Source: Epiperipatus broadwayi
Lineage: Eukaryota > Onychophora > Udeonychophora > Euonychophora > Peripatidae
Length of the DNA: 64,000 nt
Assembly (NCBI GenBank): GCA_028023455.1
Contig: JAQFVV010012670.1
Coordinates: 1,035,001-1,099,000, forward strand
Direction of reading: 5' to 3'
The first letter of the stretch is position 1; each line of letters starts with the position of its first letter. The notes below the pieces were generated by a model that was given only the letters and a program-made list of their open reading frames with translations, made no database searches and had not been told where the DNA came from. A program made the position numbers and the translations under genes. Of this stretch, positions 34,945 through 47,661 are shown piece after piece.

Positions 34945-36745
34945 TTAATCAAGTATTGTAAGTCTTAAATTATCAACAGTAGAAAGCTAAGAGATGAATT
35001 TTTTCTGTTCACAAAAATAACATTGATTAAAAAAGTGGAGATAACAAATAAATACTTGAATAATTTATATCTTAGAAGTTCAAAAAAAGTTTAAACACCA
35101 GAAGTAAGAGAACTGTTTCAGGATTTATGAACTTTGACATCTATAGTCTGCCATTGAACCATCACACCTAAATATAAAACAATTCAGATGATGATTTGAT
35201 TTGAGAAGATCTGATTAAAGTAGTTATGTAATAACAACATTAATATAACTACAAATTTCATGTTTTTAAATCATCAGTTACCATAACACATAACTTTAAT
35301 TTATTAATTTCATTTTCAATGTCATGATTATTAATATAGTTAATTATATATCGTATACTCATATGTAATAGTTTTTGTTAGAAAGTATCAAAAGTGGCAA
35401 ATTATATCTTCTTATTTTAAAAAATTCAATTGTTAATCAATATTGATCAAATTATTTGAACATTGTTCATAAGCATGGGTATGCCTAATATATGAAGAAT
35501 CTAAGTTTTTTACTTATTTGAATCACTTTCCATTGTAATATATGATTTTAATTTATTTATAATAGTATAAATAATTAATCAGGACATTCAAGCATTAAAA
35601 TAATAGGTTGAACTAGGAAGAGCTCCAAAACCTTTAGATACTAAGTCTCTCACTCTATGTGCACAATAATTTAATAATTTCAGTTCAGTTTTCTAACTGG
35701 TTGAAACCACTTTAATCTAGCATAAATATATATATATGAAAGTGTTCTATTAAATGCTGTCTGCTGATTGGTTCAAAATATTACATATTTTTCTTCTATC
35801 CAAAAAGATCAGAAAAAGACAAAAATAATATTGAAGAATTTTATAATAATTTGAAAAACGAAGTTCTCACTAAGTTAAAACAATTGTAGATAAAAAGTAT
35901 AAGCAATTTCAAAGATAACAAAAAGGAACCTGGTTGTAGAATATAAAATAATATTTGAAATCTGCAATTGAAATCTTCTCCCAAAATAATAATATGTATT
36001 TGAAAAATCTTATATAGAATCTTATGAAACCCCCCCCCCCCCCAGATATTAGTAACTTTTATAAAAGATACATATTAATACCATAATGAATTAATAATTA
36101 TAAATGGAGAAAATAAATATAGAATTAACATGTAAATCTAATATATTTGTATCAATTTTGTTCATTAATACAAATACTTTTTGCAGAATGCAAAAATTTC
36201 AAAAAATATTTGTTATTTAAAGCCTCAAATTGATTGCAATAGCCTAGAATAAATATTTTATAATAATTATGATCCTTTTTTAAAATTGCTTTTTATAAAT
36301 ATGGAAAAGTATTTTGAAAAAAAAAACAAACAAGGAAAATCAATCCCATTAACGATTAAGTATTTTCATTTAGTTTTAGTATCCTATTTCTTAGATACGC
36401 CAATATTCTTTCATACAGAAACTTAACATATTGACATTTTCAACCAGGTCTATAATAGTTATTTTAACGTTGTTCAGCATTTTCTCTATGACCCTAATTA
36501 GTAAAAATGATTTTTAGTATGTACTTGTTATATTATTTATCAGTTTGGATTCTTGAATTTGATTATAAAAGATATCTGTTTCAAGAAAGTTCTCGAGAAT
36601 ATTCATTCAAAAAAATATTTCATCAATGATTTTAATACATACAAAGTCCATCATTCGAACTGAATAGTCAATTTGCTGAATAGAAATATAAATAACTATG
36701 TGAATAAGGATTGTATAGGATACGATTTTTTAAAAAGATGTATTA
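34945..36745. other. AT-rich non-coding stretch
   Basis: No gene recognised. It holds a 16-base C run near 36030 and several AT-rich segments. Confidence 0.45.
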
Positions 36746-36749
36746 CAGT

Positions 36750-37055
36750 AGATGAAATAACATCCAACAATGCAATTTATCCACTCTACTTTGAACACTT
36801 CTTAGCAAAAAACTCTTTGTTGAACATATATGCACACACAAGCTTATGTTTCAACTGTTATGCATCTTCTTCAGAATCACATGTGGCTCTGAAGAAGACT
36901 TTAGGATAATCAAAACATAAGAAAGTGGCTCTGAAGAAGACTACAGGACAATCAAAATGTAAGATTGTGTATATGTATATGTACAATAAAGGGTTTGTTG
37001 CTAAAAAGTGTTCAAAGTAGTGTTGATAAATTGCAATTATATGAGATATTTCTAA
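36750..37055. mobile_element. Foldback element with CTGAAGA...TCAAAAC motifs (family C)
   Basis: The arms are TGCAATTTATCCACTCTACTTTG-like at the left and an inverted CAAAGTAGTGTTGATAAATT at the right. They continue through GAACACTTCTTAGCAAAAAA and CATATATGCACACACAAG. At the centre lie two copies of CTCTGAAGAAGACT...AGGA(T/C)AATCAAAA. That motif also occurs at 53.14 kb and resembles a decayed hammerhead core (CUGAAGA...GAAAC). The open frames on both strands are translations of this repeat. Confidence 0.65.
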
Positions 37056-37655
37056 AATAAAGGAAGTGGTGAATTTGATAATATTTCTGATGAACACCCA
37101 AAAATAAAAATAGTTTAACTGGAAATTATTGCTAATTTATTTGCTCTGTGTTTGAAAGAGGTACATCCATTACTTTCATTCAAGTCTTTTTAAAAAAGAA
37201 TCTTTACATAAGTAATTTACTTTAGTGCCCCCCCCCCCCATTTCAGATAGCTAATTATAACAGTCTTAACAGCAATGAATTTAAGGTATTGGATCAAAGT
37301 AGGCATTGATGTCTTATTTTAATTGGGAGTAAGACTTTTTTTATAGTGACCCAATGCAGTTTTTATCTAATTTGATGCAATAGTTGTTTTAACAAATATT
37401 AATTTTTGAACTTTAAAAAATTTTTTTAGGTATAAATTGAAATGTTTTAACCAGTTGCATAACAATTGAAAATTGGCAAAGTTTGGATAATGCTTTCATG
37501 AATTAATGGATTTAAAAACATAGTAAGCTTTTTAGAATTTAATTCTTCAACAATGGCTTGCATTGCAAATGCGTTCACTGTAAAAGAAAAAATAGTTTTT
37601 GACAGCATTTACTAAATCGCGCGTATTTGAATACTAATATAATGTATATGCTGAT
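37056..37655. other. AT-rich non-coding stretch
   Basis: Nothing recognised apart from a short poly-C run near 37230. Confidence 0.45.
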
Positions 37656-37659
37656 CTTT

Positions 37660-37895
37660 AGATGTGATTGAGGGGATTTAAATTCAGATTTTCAAACTCT
37701 TTTCAGCTATCCATTCCATATGTGTGGGAGTTGATGATCTGGACTAAGCAATAGGTCCTAGTTTGGCACAAAATACATATATTGGAGATCATTTATCTTT
37801 TTCACATGAATGTGGTAATGTGTATTGGTTATATAAGATGAGGGGATAGCTAAAGGGAGTTTGAAAGTCTGTGTTCAAATCCCCTCTAATTAAAT
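37660..37895 (+). mobile_element. Family A foldback, internally deleted
   Basis: The left end is GAGGGGATTTAAATTCAGAT and the right end is GTCTGTGTTCAAATCCCCTC. Between them the first arm is cut short (CTATCCATTCCATATGTGTG) and the second arm holds a badly decayed hammerhead. Its outer stem I, ATGATC/GATCAT, is intact but its core reads AGCAATA. Confidence 0.78.
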
Positions 37896-38485
37896 TAAGT
37901 GTATATATTTCAGATATGAAATTTTTAAGGGTGTAATATAATAAGATAAGCTATTTTTTGTAAAATCATAAACTTAAATTTTTCATTGCAGCACAACATT
38001 ATAATCAAACAAAGAATATTTATAGTTAAAATAGAACTGAGCTACTAAAATAAGTAGTTGTAGGTTTTGAATTATATATATATATTATAATGATCCAAAA
38101 CAATAGTGGAGACAGCAATCTACGTATCTGCAACTACCAGGGCGCCATCTAGGCATTTGAACCTAGAAAAATTTATACAGTAGGCAGATACGCGCTGTTA
38201 AGATTCCACTTTATTTTATATTTTGGTCATTAGCCCATTGTCACTAGCTCAGTGAGTAGCAGAGATAATAAAATATAAATTTTATATCTTAAATATAAAA
38301 GAATAAAAGCCACTGCCAGAAATTAACACATAAAAATATTTATTTACGCACATATAAAATAACATTTAAATTTTGAGGAATAAATTCAACATTTTAGATT
38401 TTTCTATTAATCTTTAGTTTTACATTTAAGTAAATTACAACCATGAGTTTAATATTTATTTAGTGAGTCGAGTATGAATAGACTA
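37896..38485. other. AT-rich stretch with a possible tRNA-like fragment
   Basis: On the minus strand near 38135-38160, AGGTTCAAATGCC is a good box B, and GGCGCC lies beside it, but no matching box A is convincing. I see nothing else. Confidence 0.3.
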
Positions 38486-38489
38486 CATA

Positions 38490-39260
38490 GATCTGCATTT
38501 GAAAAGAAAATATTCTTCCCTGATTTAACCTTAGGCAACAAATTTCGCAATCAAACCGGCGCCAATCCATCTGATACATTTATGTATTCAATGTAGCATG
38601 AAAATACGACAACACAAAATACTATACTGTCAGGAATGTACATCTGAACAGCAAGTAGAATTAGAGAAAAAATTGTCTCTCTACCAACCAGGAATGCTAC
38701 ATCTGTTGGCGAGTAGAACAATAAACATAAAACTCCATAGGAATGGACTGCGGTCCTTTGCCATCTTACAAACCCATCCATAGGCAAACAGAAGGTGTGT
38801 GGCGTATATATATAATCCTGCCCATAGCGGATCTCATACTACATCTACAATTACACAAATATATCCAATCCATTGAACCAATTCAACTACGAAATGAATA
38901 ACCTAAGATTACCCTCCCTTAATATAACTTTACAAAACTATATAGCCATTCACGCCCGACTTAAATTTAACATTTAAATACGTTCGCACAGATTATTTTT
39001 ATACAATTTGTTTTATAATGTCGAGTATAGATCGGCTGCATAGATTCCACGGTCAAAAACATTCCAAATTAAACACAACCGATCAAAATACAAAGTCAAT
39101 CGATAACGTCAATTGCTGAGGGAATACAGGAGACCCTTTGGTGTTCATCATAAGACACCGCAGTGACATCGTTGACTTATATATTCTAATCGACTGTGAA
39201 AACCACAACATAATCAACCGCTAACGAATCTATGCAACGTCTATACCCAACTTAAATGTA
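38490..39260. other. Relatively GC- and CpG-richer island, unassigned
   Basis: Compared with its flanks, this stretch has more C and G and repeated CpGs (AACCGGCGCC, GGTCCTTTGCC, GATCGGCTGC, CGATAACGTC). A partly matching direct/inverted motif (GTCGAGTATAGATCGGCTGC near 39017 against GTCGAGTATGAATAGACTAC near 38465, and inverted near 39228) suggests a degraded repeat. A promoter or first exon is possible, but I see no supported coding frame. Confidence 0.3.
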
Positions 39261-39479
39261 ATGCATTTAATAATTTCTACAATAAATATTACTACAAATA
39301 AAAATAATAAAATGGAAATGATTTTAGCAAAACTTAACTATATAAATTTAAACAATCAATTATTAATTTGAAAATCAAATAAGAGTTCATTTTAAAATTT
39401 AAATTAGCTGAATCTTTAAAAAAAACAATGACGAAAGTTCTTAATTACTTTTTTTTGTTGTTGTTAATTTGTAAAGTTC

Positions 39480-39850
39480 ATAGCTCACGGTAGAAGAGTC
39501 CAGGTTTCTGCTTTTAATTCCCGCGATGCCTCCATTGGAAGATAATGTTCTGGAGATGGCAATAGCTGGTTCAAGGTATCACAGTCTTTTCATTTTTTTT
39601 TTTTAAATAGAGAGTGTGGTATGTGCGTCCTACCACATCTCTCAAACACAAAACGCTGGAACTGTCAGAAAAAACTGTATTTCCCTTTTTATATTATCTA
39701 CACGGATTCAATCAACAAAACGTCACTAATCCATCACTTTCGTTAGGGTCTGAGCCAAGGCTTAGTGCTTCCATTGGTCAAGCTAATTTCTCTTTATTTT
39801 CTTATCTATCTTTCATCAGATCATTTTAATTATACAAGAGCCCAAGGGCC
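39480..39850. other. Mixed-composition stretch, unassigned
   Basis: The sequence between AATTCCCGCGATGCCTCC and CAAGAGCCCAAGGGCCAG is less AT-biased than its surroundings and includes CTTCCATTGGTCAAGC, which contains a CCAAT-box core. The 71-codon open frame inside shows no motif. It could be the edge of a gene or of an old element. Confidence 0.25.
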
Positions 39851-40519
39851 AGTTTGGTTTTCGATAATTCATAAACAATCATTTCCATTTACAGATTACA
39901 TTAATTAATACCTGTTTTTATTTTTAAATCTTGTACTTTTTTATAAAAAAGTACGTTCAAATACTTATTTGTTTTTTTTTTTTTAAAAAATATTTTTAAA
40001 GTTTGGCCTCTGTGCGAATGTATATACGTTTAACAAACATTTTAATTTTAGCGTTTAGTTTTTTACTTTTATTTGCGAACTTTTAAGTTTTTATTTTAAA
40101 TTAATGTAACGACATATTTATATATCGTTACAATATATATATATTGTAAGGATGACTTACAACCAACAGCCCACTTGCACTAATCTACACCATACTAAAC
40201 TTAATCAAGTAATTATCAAATAACAGTTATCCTTTGTGAATCACACACACACATATGCAAAACATCATGATAAACAAATTGTTTTTTTTTTAAAAAAAGA
40301 AAGGGTAGTTGTATACTCGGTGTAATGTGGCCACTTGATGGTACTGTTGCTTGCAAAAATAATGAAATGTAGCATTACTGGGCCAATAATTTTTTGCTTT
40401 ATGTTCTTCACCGATTTTTCAAAGTATTTTTAAAAAATTTCTGATGGTATTTAACAAAATTTTTATTTTAAAAATATATAAAACAGAGTTTGAAAATGTG
40501 TATTGTTTTTGAATGAAAA

Positions 40520-40740
40520 TATGCGCTAGTCTGAGTGAACCAAGGTGGCAGCGCATAGTGCTGGAATATGTGGGGGAGGGGGACTCTGATGGTTTTGACA
40601 ATCCAAAGGATCATCCAATACATGCACTAGTCTGAATAAACCGAGCTGGCAGCACATAGCACCGGAATGTATGGGGGAGCCTCTGATGGTTTTGCTAATC
40701 TGAAGGAGCGGCCAATACATACTCTAGTCTGAGTGAACCA
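40520..40740. repeat. GC-richer tandem repeat, units of about 101 and 97 bp
   Basis: Units start at 40520, 40621 and 40718 (partial). Each begins with a CTAGTCTGA(G/A)T(G/A)AACC segment, then GGCAGC(G/A)CATAG, GGAAT(A/G)T(A/G)(T)GGGGGAG, CTCTGATGGTTTTG and CCAATACAT. The two complete units differ by substitutions and small indels. The frames on the minus strand are repeat translations. Confidence 0.85.
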
Positions 40741-40744
40741 ATAT

Positions 40745-43700
40745 TATGATTTCCAAAACAATGGGCAATGGCTGGCATTGTATTACTCTTGTAGCTGTTC
40801 TACCACAAACATGCCTTTTCGTGTGACTTATGTGAAATGCTTTAATGACCTATCCTTTTGCAATTATTTTCACCTTCAAAGATGTGTAGGGAAATGAGGC
40901 AATGGTCTTACAATTATTAGTATGTAATAGTACATCAGGTAAGGTAAAAGATCCTTAATTTGAATGCACATAAAAACACTTATGGCCTGTTGAATTCCAT
41001 ACACCTCCACATCCTACAATAACGATCTATGAAGTGTGCACTATTTCTATAGAGACATGAAGCACAGAGTGCAATGGCATATATGCCTAATAATGGCTAA
41101 TATGAACAGAACTGTTCTATAGACTGTAAGTTAGCAACAGTGCCATCAAGCAGACATATACAACTACCAAAGAAAGATAAAGTCTTGGATTTCTACATTA
41201 AGAAAATAAATACACTCACATATATACATAATATGACTAACCACAAGTGCCATTAACTAACCAACATTGTGACATGAGCATAGATAAAACATAAAAGATG
41301 AAGAACTAATGTCAAGCATATTGCTAAGTGACCAGGCTTGAAAATAAAAAGATAATTCCAATAAATAATTATTTCAATAATATTATGTCGATGTACATTA
41401 TGCAATAATAAACAAATACTGCAAACACAGGAAATGAAAGCTATCACATGGTCCTATCACAATTAAAACAAAACAGAGATCATATATACCACTTTCATTT
41501 TTATAATTGCAAAGACTGAACAAAAAAGTCAACCTTTCAATAGCATATTTTTTAGAACTAAACAAGATGGATGTACATGTTTGATTCTAGAATGAATTTC
41601 AATCAGGCAAGATTAAATGGAATTTGTTTCGTCCACCAATATAAATCAAAACATGAATATGCCTAAGTTATAAAAGTAAAGAGTGATTTAAACTGATTGT
41701 AAAGAACTCCATGTTTGAATAAAATCATCACATGAAAAGAAATAAACAATAGCTAGGGAATGTCAAGAATAGTTCTTTTTTATTATGCCACTTCCCTATG
41801 CAAAGAAACAACCCTATAAAAATTATATACCAATGAGAGTATTGCAATGTGGTCTGAATAAAGGAACTATGCCATAGGAGGCCAGATGCCAGCTCTTCAT
41901 GCCCATAAAAGCATTATGATATATGGAATGCCTATTTTATTAAATACTGGTCAAAAACAATGATCTTTCAGTGGATCTTCTATGTTTTCTTTCAAGGAAA
42001 TAACTGGACAGTTCTGATGATATACAATCCTGGAATAAATGCATGTCTACTAAATCTATGGACAGTACTCAACCTGAAGAGATCTATCACCAGTAATAAG
42101 AAACTTTGAACATAACAGACAGTGCTTTCCAGACTTCAGAATTTATTTTATTAATCCAATTGATTTGTATTTTCTTTCTAATTTGTTATTTATCATCTTA
42201 TTTTTCATTTTCTTTTTTTGTTTTGTTTTCATGTTTGCAAGCTTATGCTTTGGAAAATGGAAGAGTTTATTTTAAACATAAAGTGGGAAAGAGTTAGATT
42301 AAGTAAATGTTTTATGATATTAAATAAAATTTAGGTCTACATACCTCTCCAGTAACTTGACATCGCCAGCCTGAATATGGAATAAGGTAAAATTTTAATG
42401 ATGTTCCACATTAAGAGCATACTGTAGTGACAGAACAGAGTTTTCATTATTTGTTGAATGTTTTACTACTATTTGTTATATATTTGTTTTTCTATGTATG
42501 TGACTAACTTTCTTGAGTGGATGATCTTTCCTATCAGCATTAAGAAATTACACATAGGTATAGGGGGCTCTCTTTTCCAAGAAGGATGTTCATAATCATC
42601 ATGAATTAGATATCAAATGTTACTTTATGATGCAAACCATAAATAAATTAATTAGTAAGTCAAATTCGCAAACATTTCAAATATTTCTTTAATATATTAT
42701 TTTAAACTTTGTAAATAAATATTGCCAGGGTATGGACTTCTATCATGAGATTTGGGATTAGGGTATCATTGTATTTAGCTCTTAAGTGATAGAAAGCCAT
42801 CCTTGACTCATACAATTATATGTTAATATTGTTAAATTAGATTTGTTATTTAATAAATGTTATTATTTCAATCAATTTGGTCTCTGCCTTGTCATCATCA
42901 TTATGCATTCACACCACTACATATATGCTAAACATTAGTAACCACACATTTCTCCTTATATGTATACTGATATTAGAAATATTCTGGGAGAGTGCATTAA
43001 TTGATCCTAGCTTATATAGAGGTGCAGTAGTTGTTATCCTGAGTAAGTCCATCCCTGAAGAGAGCCAAAGGTGAATTCTGCCTGAGTTCAAAAACTGAAG
43101 TATAATGGAGCCAGAAAGGGGGTGAGATGTGGATGAACTAGTTCAAATTACATCTAGATTTAATGAGTAAATAATAAACTAGTCCATTGAAGGTCACCAG
43201 CATCCTACTTGAAGACCCCAGGTCTGACTGTAGTTAGATGCCCTTCCCCATTCTTGTGACAATGACCGGCCCATTACAATATATATAACTATACAATCAG
43301 AATGTCTTGTGTTCAAAAATTTAGCAGTTTTTAAATATCAAACTATTATTAACTTGATGATAAAAGTGAAGATAAAGATGATTGCTAAATGCATAACAGT
43401 ATTGAATCCTTAAGTTCTTACTAATAATGGAAAAAGCTGACTAAAACTAGCTTTAAGATCAATACATTTTACTACACTTTGATATTTAATGAATATTCAA
43501 GCTTACAATAGATTGCACTAAAACAGAGAGAGATAAAAGAACTACCCCAAATCTGTTATGACTGTTGTTATTGATTGGACTTAAATCTTTCCCCAAGACT
43601 TATTCAGTTCAACAAAATAATTTTATTCGATTTGTTTTTAGCACTAGTATTAAAATTTGTGAAAATTGAATTGAAACCATTGTTTTGTTTTCAAGTTAGA

Positions 43701-43750
43701 TTATTAAGTGTAACATATAGTTAGAACTTCAGAAGCAAAGACATATTTTA
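40745..43750. other. Non-coding stretch, nothing identified
   Basis: About 3 kb with no family A or B copies and no supported ORF. It is slightly less AT-rich than average in 40.7-42.1 kb and 43.0-43.3 kb, but I recognise nothing. Confidence 0.4.
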
Positions 43751-43755
43751 CAATG

Positions 43756-43948
43756 AACAATGAGGATTGCCAATTCCTTAACAAGCTTTGTGATAAATGC
43801 TTAGCTAGAGAAAGCATTTAAAATATTTCTGTCAGGAACCCCCCCCCCCAAACCTCTGACCATGGTTTCGTGCTCTGGCACTCCTCAGAGAGGTGCTAGG
43901 ATAGATTCAGACACAAAGCTTGTTGAGGAATTGGCAATCCTCATTGTT
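43756..43948. mobile_element. 193-bp MITE-like element with 37-bp terminal inverted repeats
   Basis: 43756-43792 (AACAATGAGGATTGCCAATT onward) is inverted at 43912-43948, with two or three differences. The interior has a poly-C run and a CCTCTGACCATGGTTTCGTG segment with GGCACTCCTCAGAGAGGTGC. I see no target-site duplication. It has no coding capacity and no second copy in this window. Confidence 0.75.
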
Positions 43949-44432
43949 TATAACTTACAAGCTTAAGAGAATAGGGTCATGTGATCTATGACTCTTATTT
44001 TGACTGTTTATATTTTACAATGATCTAGTATTTTAAAAATTTCATCAATCGTGTAGTGTTGCCCTTTAGTGAAGAAAATTCATATTCTCCTAGATACATC
44101 AATATAATTTCTGTCTGTTACATTCACGTTTTTTTAAGAAAGTAGTTAGTTGCTCTTATGGCCATGGAATATAATTTTTTATGAAATATTTACTAACAAA
44201 TTATTAATTTTACTTTCAGCATGCTTAATTAAATAAAACATTATATTCTTCATTTCTATTGATGGTTGAAAATTCAATCTTAATACATAGTTTGGTTTAA
44301 ACATTTATGCTATTCAAATTAAAGTTTAAGTTTTATCTATATTAGATAGAGATCATTTCATTTAACTATAGTTGTTAAATAACACACTGAATATATATAA
44401 AAAATACTTTTGAATATTATTTTTTATGTAAT

Positions 44433-44766
44433 ATAAATTATAATAAATAATAAAAATCATATACAATGGTTATATAAATATATGTATATTAATAATAAAA
44501 AGTCTTTTTCAGCACATAATTTTGTGCTCTTTTCAAATGTTAAATCATCTATCATAATCTCAACCAATTATCATGCCATCTAGTGTTCTTTAATGGAAGT
44601 AAAATGACAACAATATCAAAATAAAACATCAGTTAAAATAGATAGTTTAACATTTGAAAAGGGAATGAAATAATGTGCCAAAAATGCTTTTTATGTATAA
44701 TTATTATTAATATACACATATTTACATAGCTGTTGTATATGATTTTTATTATTTATTATAATTTAT
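44433..44766. mobile_element. 334-bp foldback element
   Basis: ATAAATTATAATAAATAATA at the left is inverted at the right as TATTATTTATTATAATTTAT. Pairing continues through AAAATCATATACAA against TTGTATATGATTTT, and then AGCACATAATTTTGTGC and TTTTCAAATGTTAAA against TTTAACATTTGAAAA. Arms are about 125 bp with a loop of about 80 bp and no ORF. Confidence 0.7.
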
Positions 44767-45461
44767 TTAAAAAAACAGCATAATGGATTTCATTTTCATT
44801 TTTGATATTTACACAATATATATTATATTAATCAAATTAACATTTTAGAATGCAGACACATAATTCTAGTTAAATTAAATTATCATAGCTGTAAAATCAT
44901 GCATTTGTGTATAAATTTTACTGTGATCATTTTTATTTCCCTAGAAATATTTATCAATCTTTCATCTTTATTCCAACTAGTTTCTTGATTCTTTGTCAAT
45001 TATTTTTATTAGTTCTACTTTTTTTTAAAATAATCCTCATAAATACTAATGAATTTGCAAGTTTACATAACTACAGAATTCTTTGTGAAAGTTTTCATTT
45101 TAAACAACACCAGGAAATCATTTATAACATTTTTTATAGCATTATCCCTCATTTCTGCCCTTAAATCTATACCTACTCCACACCACAAGTGTTACATTCT
45201 AAGCTCTAACTTATATATATATTATGCAGTTCTATGTTAGATTATAATTTTATATGTTAATTATTAGACTTTTATTCTATGCTTTTTTATATATTTTTTT
45301 TCAGATTTAAATTATCTTTTAGTGCTTGAGTTAACTTGTAAAACCCTGGCAAATCTTACTTGAAATGGATTACCTTTGCTTCACCCAGCATTTTTTTTTG
45401 TAACAATTATTTAATCTCATCCATGTTTCAGCATTACATAATGTGTTAATCAATTAGCTTA

Positions 45462-45805
45462 TGTCAAACCACTAAACATCACATGATCATTCTTTATGCT
45501 TACACAAACTGTTTTTAGACAGAGGCTAAACTTTTCATACAGCAGCGCCACTGTGTGCAAGCCAGAATAATCAATGGATATAAGAAGGTTTTGTGTATAA
45601 AATCCCTATCTAGTGCTTACTCATCCAATATCTTCAGACTAGTTTCTAGCTTGTGGCTTTCATCAGTGAAGAGTCTTGGATCTGAGAGCACTGCACCTAA
45701 ATCTTAGGATCTAATGCAATCCTCCAGCAGCCCCCTTTATTTTATTAGCTAACTATACTCTGGTTTCCACTGAATAGTGCTACTGCATGGAGAGTTTAAT
45801 CTATG
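45462..45805 (-). mobile_element. Family B element
   Basis: It starts at CAAACCACTAAACATCACAT and GATCATTCTTTATGC. Then come TACAGCAGCGCCACTGTGTG, GTATAAAATCCCTATCTAGT and a complete hammerhead on the minus strand. GATCTTAGGATCTAA-like sequence and CAATCCTCCAGCAG follow. The right end is a short inverted TACTGCATGGAGAGTTTAA. Confidence 0.8.
45623..45681 (-). ncRNA. Hammerhead ribozyme, family B, best-preserved copy
   Basis: Minus strand: outer stem I ATCCAA, internal loop GAC, inner stem I TCTTCA, core CTGATGA, stem II AAGC-CACAA-GCTA, core GAAA, stem III CTAG, cleavage dinucleotide TC, TGAAGA, TA, TTGGAT. Inner stem I (TCTTCA/TGAAGA) and outer stem I are both perfect. Compared with the 26.8-kb copy, inner stem I (TCCTCA/TGGGGA) and the stem II pair (GGC/GCC to AGC/GCT) have changed on both sides. 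The only departure from a textbook hammerhead is A-A in place of G-C at the first pair of stem II. Predicted cleavage lies between 45637 and 45636. Confidence 0.72.
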
Positions 45806-45809
45806 TAAG

Positions 45810-47660
45810 AGTAGACATTCTTGGAATAATTTTTAGTTATAAAAATAAAAAAATCGAGAGAGAAGAAGAATCCCAATCTGACAATTGATTGGAAATTTAT
45901 TAAATTCAAAAATGAATGTTCCTATATTGTTATCAAGCAATCAATTAAGTAAGTTTATTATGCTCATCTTGCTATTTCGACATTCAAATGTCACGTGATT
46001 TCGTGGAAAAAACTGCCTATAAAATTATTAATATTACTTAATCATAATCTCACACTTGTATTTGAGCATCTTAGAATGCAAGGAATATATATGTAAGCAT
46101 CTTATTAAAACCATTAAACCTGTAGTTTATACAGTTCTGAGAACTTCCATCGTTTGATTATAATTAATTACCGAAAACGTTTCTAACGCATGCGTGTGGA
46201 AAAATAATTATACATAATGGTCCAACCTGTGTGCTATTACTAAGAGTTGAAGGCATTTGAAAAGTTTACATAAAGTTTGTATTTTTCTAAAAACATTCAA
46301 TATTCGATATTAAATGATTAATAAAAAATAATTCAACATATAATTAACAAACTTTCAGACAAACACATAATGTATACATATATGTATTGTGTTGCTAATC
46401 TTAAAAATATTTTATTTTAGGTGAAAATAGATACAATAAATAAATAAAAATGATTACGTAGTTCACCTATATGTTTACGATCATGCTTGCAAAAAACAAC
46501 AACATAGTCCTGTATTAGTAAAAGATTTAAAATTTTATGTTTATTTAGTTTTGTATTGGTGGGAAAATTTGCTGTATTCCTGAATTTAATTTATGAGGTA
46601 TATGTGTGTGCGTCGATAAATTTTGTTTTTCTTAGTTTTTAGGTCATTAATCTTTTGAACACTTGGTCAATCAGACTCATATTTCACAATGGTCGGCATT
46701 AAAAAATAATAGGTTGTCATGCTTAGCCACATATCAACTGATTATAGTTCTGGGAAAGAAAAAAATTCAGCTAGGTATTATGGGAAATCTTCAATAATGG
46801 AATATTTCTAGTTCTGGGATTTTGGCAATAAAAAAGATTGTATTGCTCAGTCAGTTTTTAAGATTTCTGGTTAAGAATGCACAGACTTTTAAAATAATGA
46901 TTTAGTTAAATAAATGCAGTGTATTAATTAAAACTAAATTTTGATATTATTTAAAAATATTTTTAAAAAAGTTACTATATTTTTGACTAATATTAATAGT
47001 AAGGAGCTAATAATTTTTATATTTAAAATCGTGAGATCATACCTAGCTGGGAAATGTAAACAAAAAAAATGCGGAATCAACCATTCATTTTTACATATTT
47101 GCCTTCTAAGTGAATAAATTATCAGCGGTAATGTTCTTGTATGATATAAATAGTAAACAATAGTATTAGAGGGTTTTATAAGGCAGAAATAATGTATATG
47201 CATGCCATGTCTACAATCTGAGATTTGAATCCAGACTGAGGAAATTTTTTTTAAGAGAATTACAATTATTTCTCTCATAGCCAATTGTGCTAACCAACCT
47301 CAACATTTGTCAGTAAATGAATGCTTAGCTATTTTTAGATGGAGGAGAATAAAACAAAAATAGAAAAGTATTCAAACTATCACTACTTGGTAATTGGCAA
47401 TACTATTGAGTATAAGATGTCACTAAAGAGACATTTGCCCTCCAATGCATTATTTATTTTTAAAAATGTTTTGCCTTTACAAATAATATTAAACTCAATC
47501 TATGAAAGATACAGATCAATCACAGTGACCAAAATTGTAATCAGTGGAAAAGGACAAAATATATAGAAATGATTACTTTTACCATGTGTGTCTTCTATAT
47601 TTTTAAGAGACATTTGTTATAATATATGTCTGAAGGTTTGTAATGATAAGTATATTATAA
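45810..47660. other. AT-rich stretch, one possible tRNA-like fragment
   Basis: No gene supported. On the minus strand at 47215-47305, GTTGGTTAGCACAATTGGC resembles box A and CTGGATTCAAATCTCAG box B, separated by a long A/T insert. This may be an old SINE head. Frames near 47.0 and 47.4 kb have no motif. Confidence 0.4.
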
Positions 47661-47661
47661 A

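Noticed and set aside
36673-37097. 78- and 79-codon ORFs on opposite strands with similar sequence
   Set aside because: They read the two arms of the family C foldback. The similarity comes from the inverted repeat, not from protein conservation.
46934-47284. 116-codon ORF on the minus strand
   Set aside because: Hydrophobic AT-driven composition, no motif, no signal or membrane pattern that stands out, and it overlaps a possible tRNA-derived repeat.
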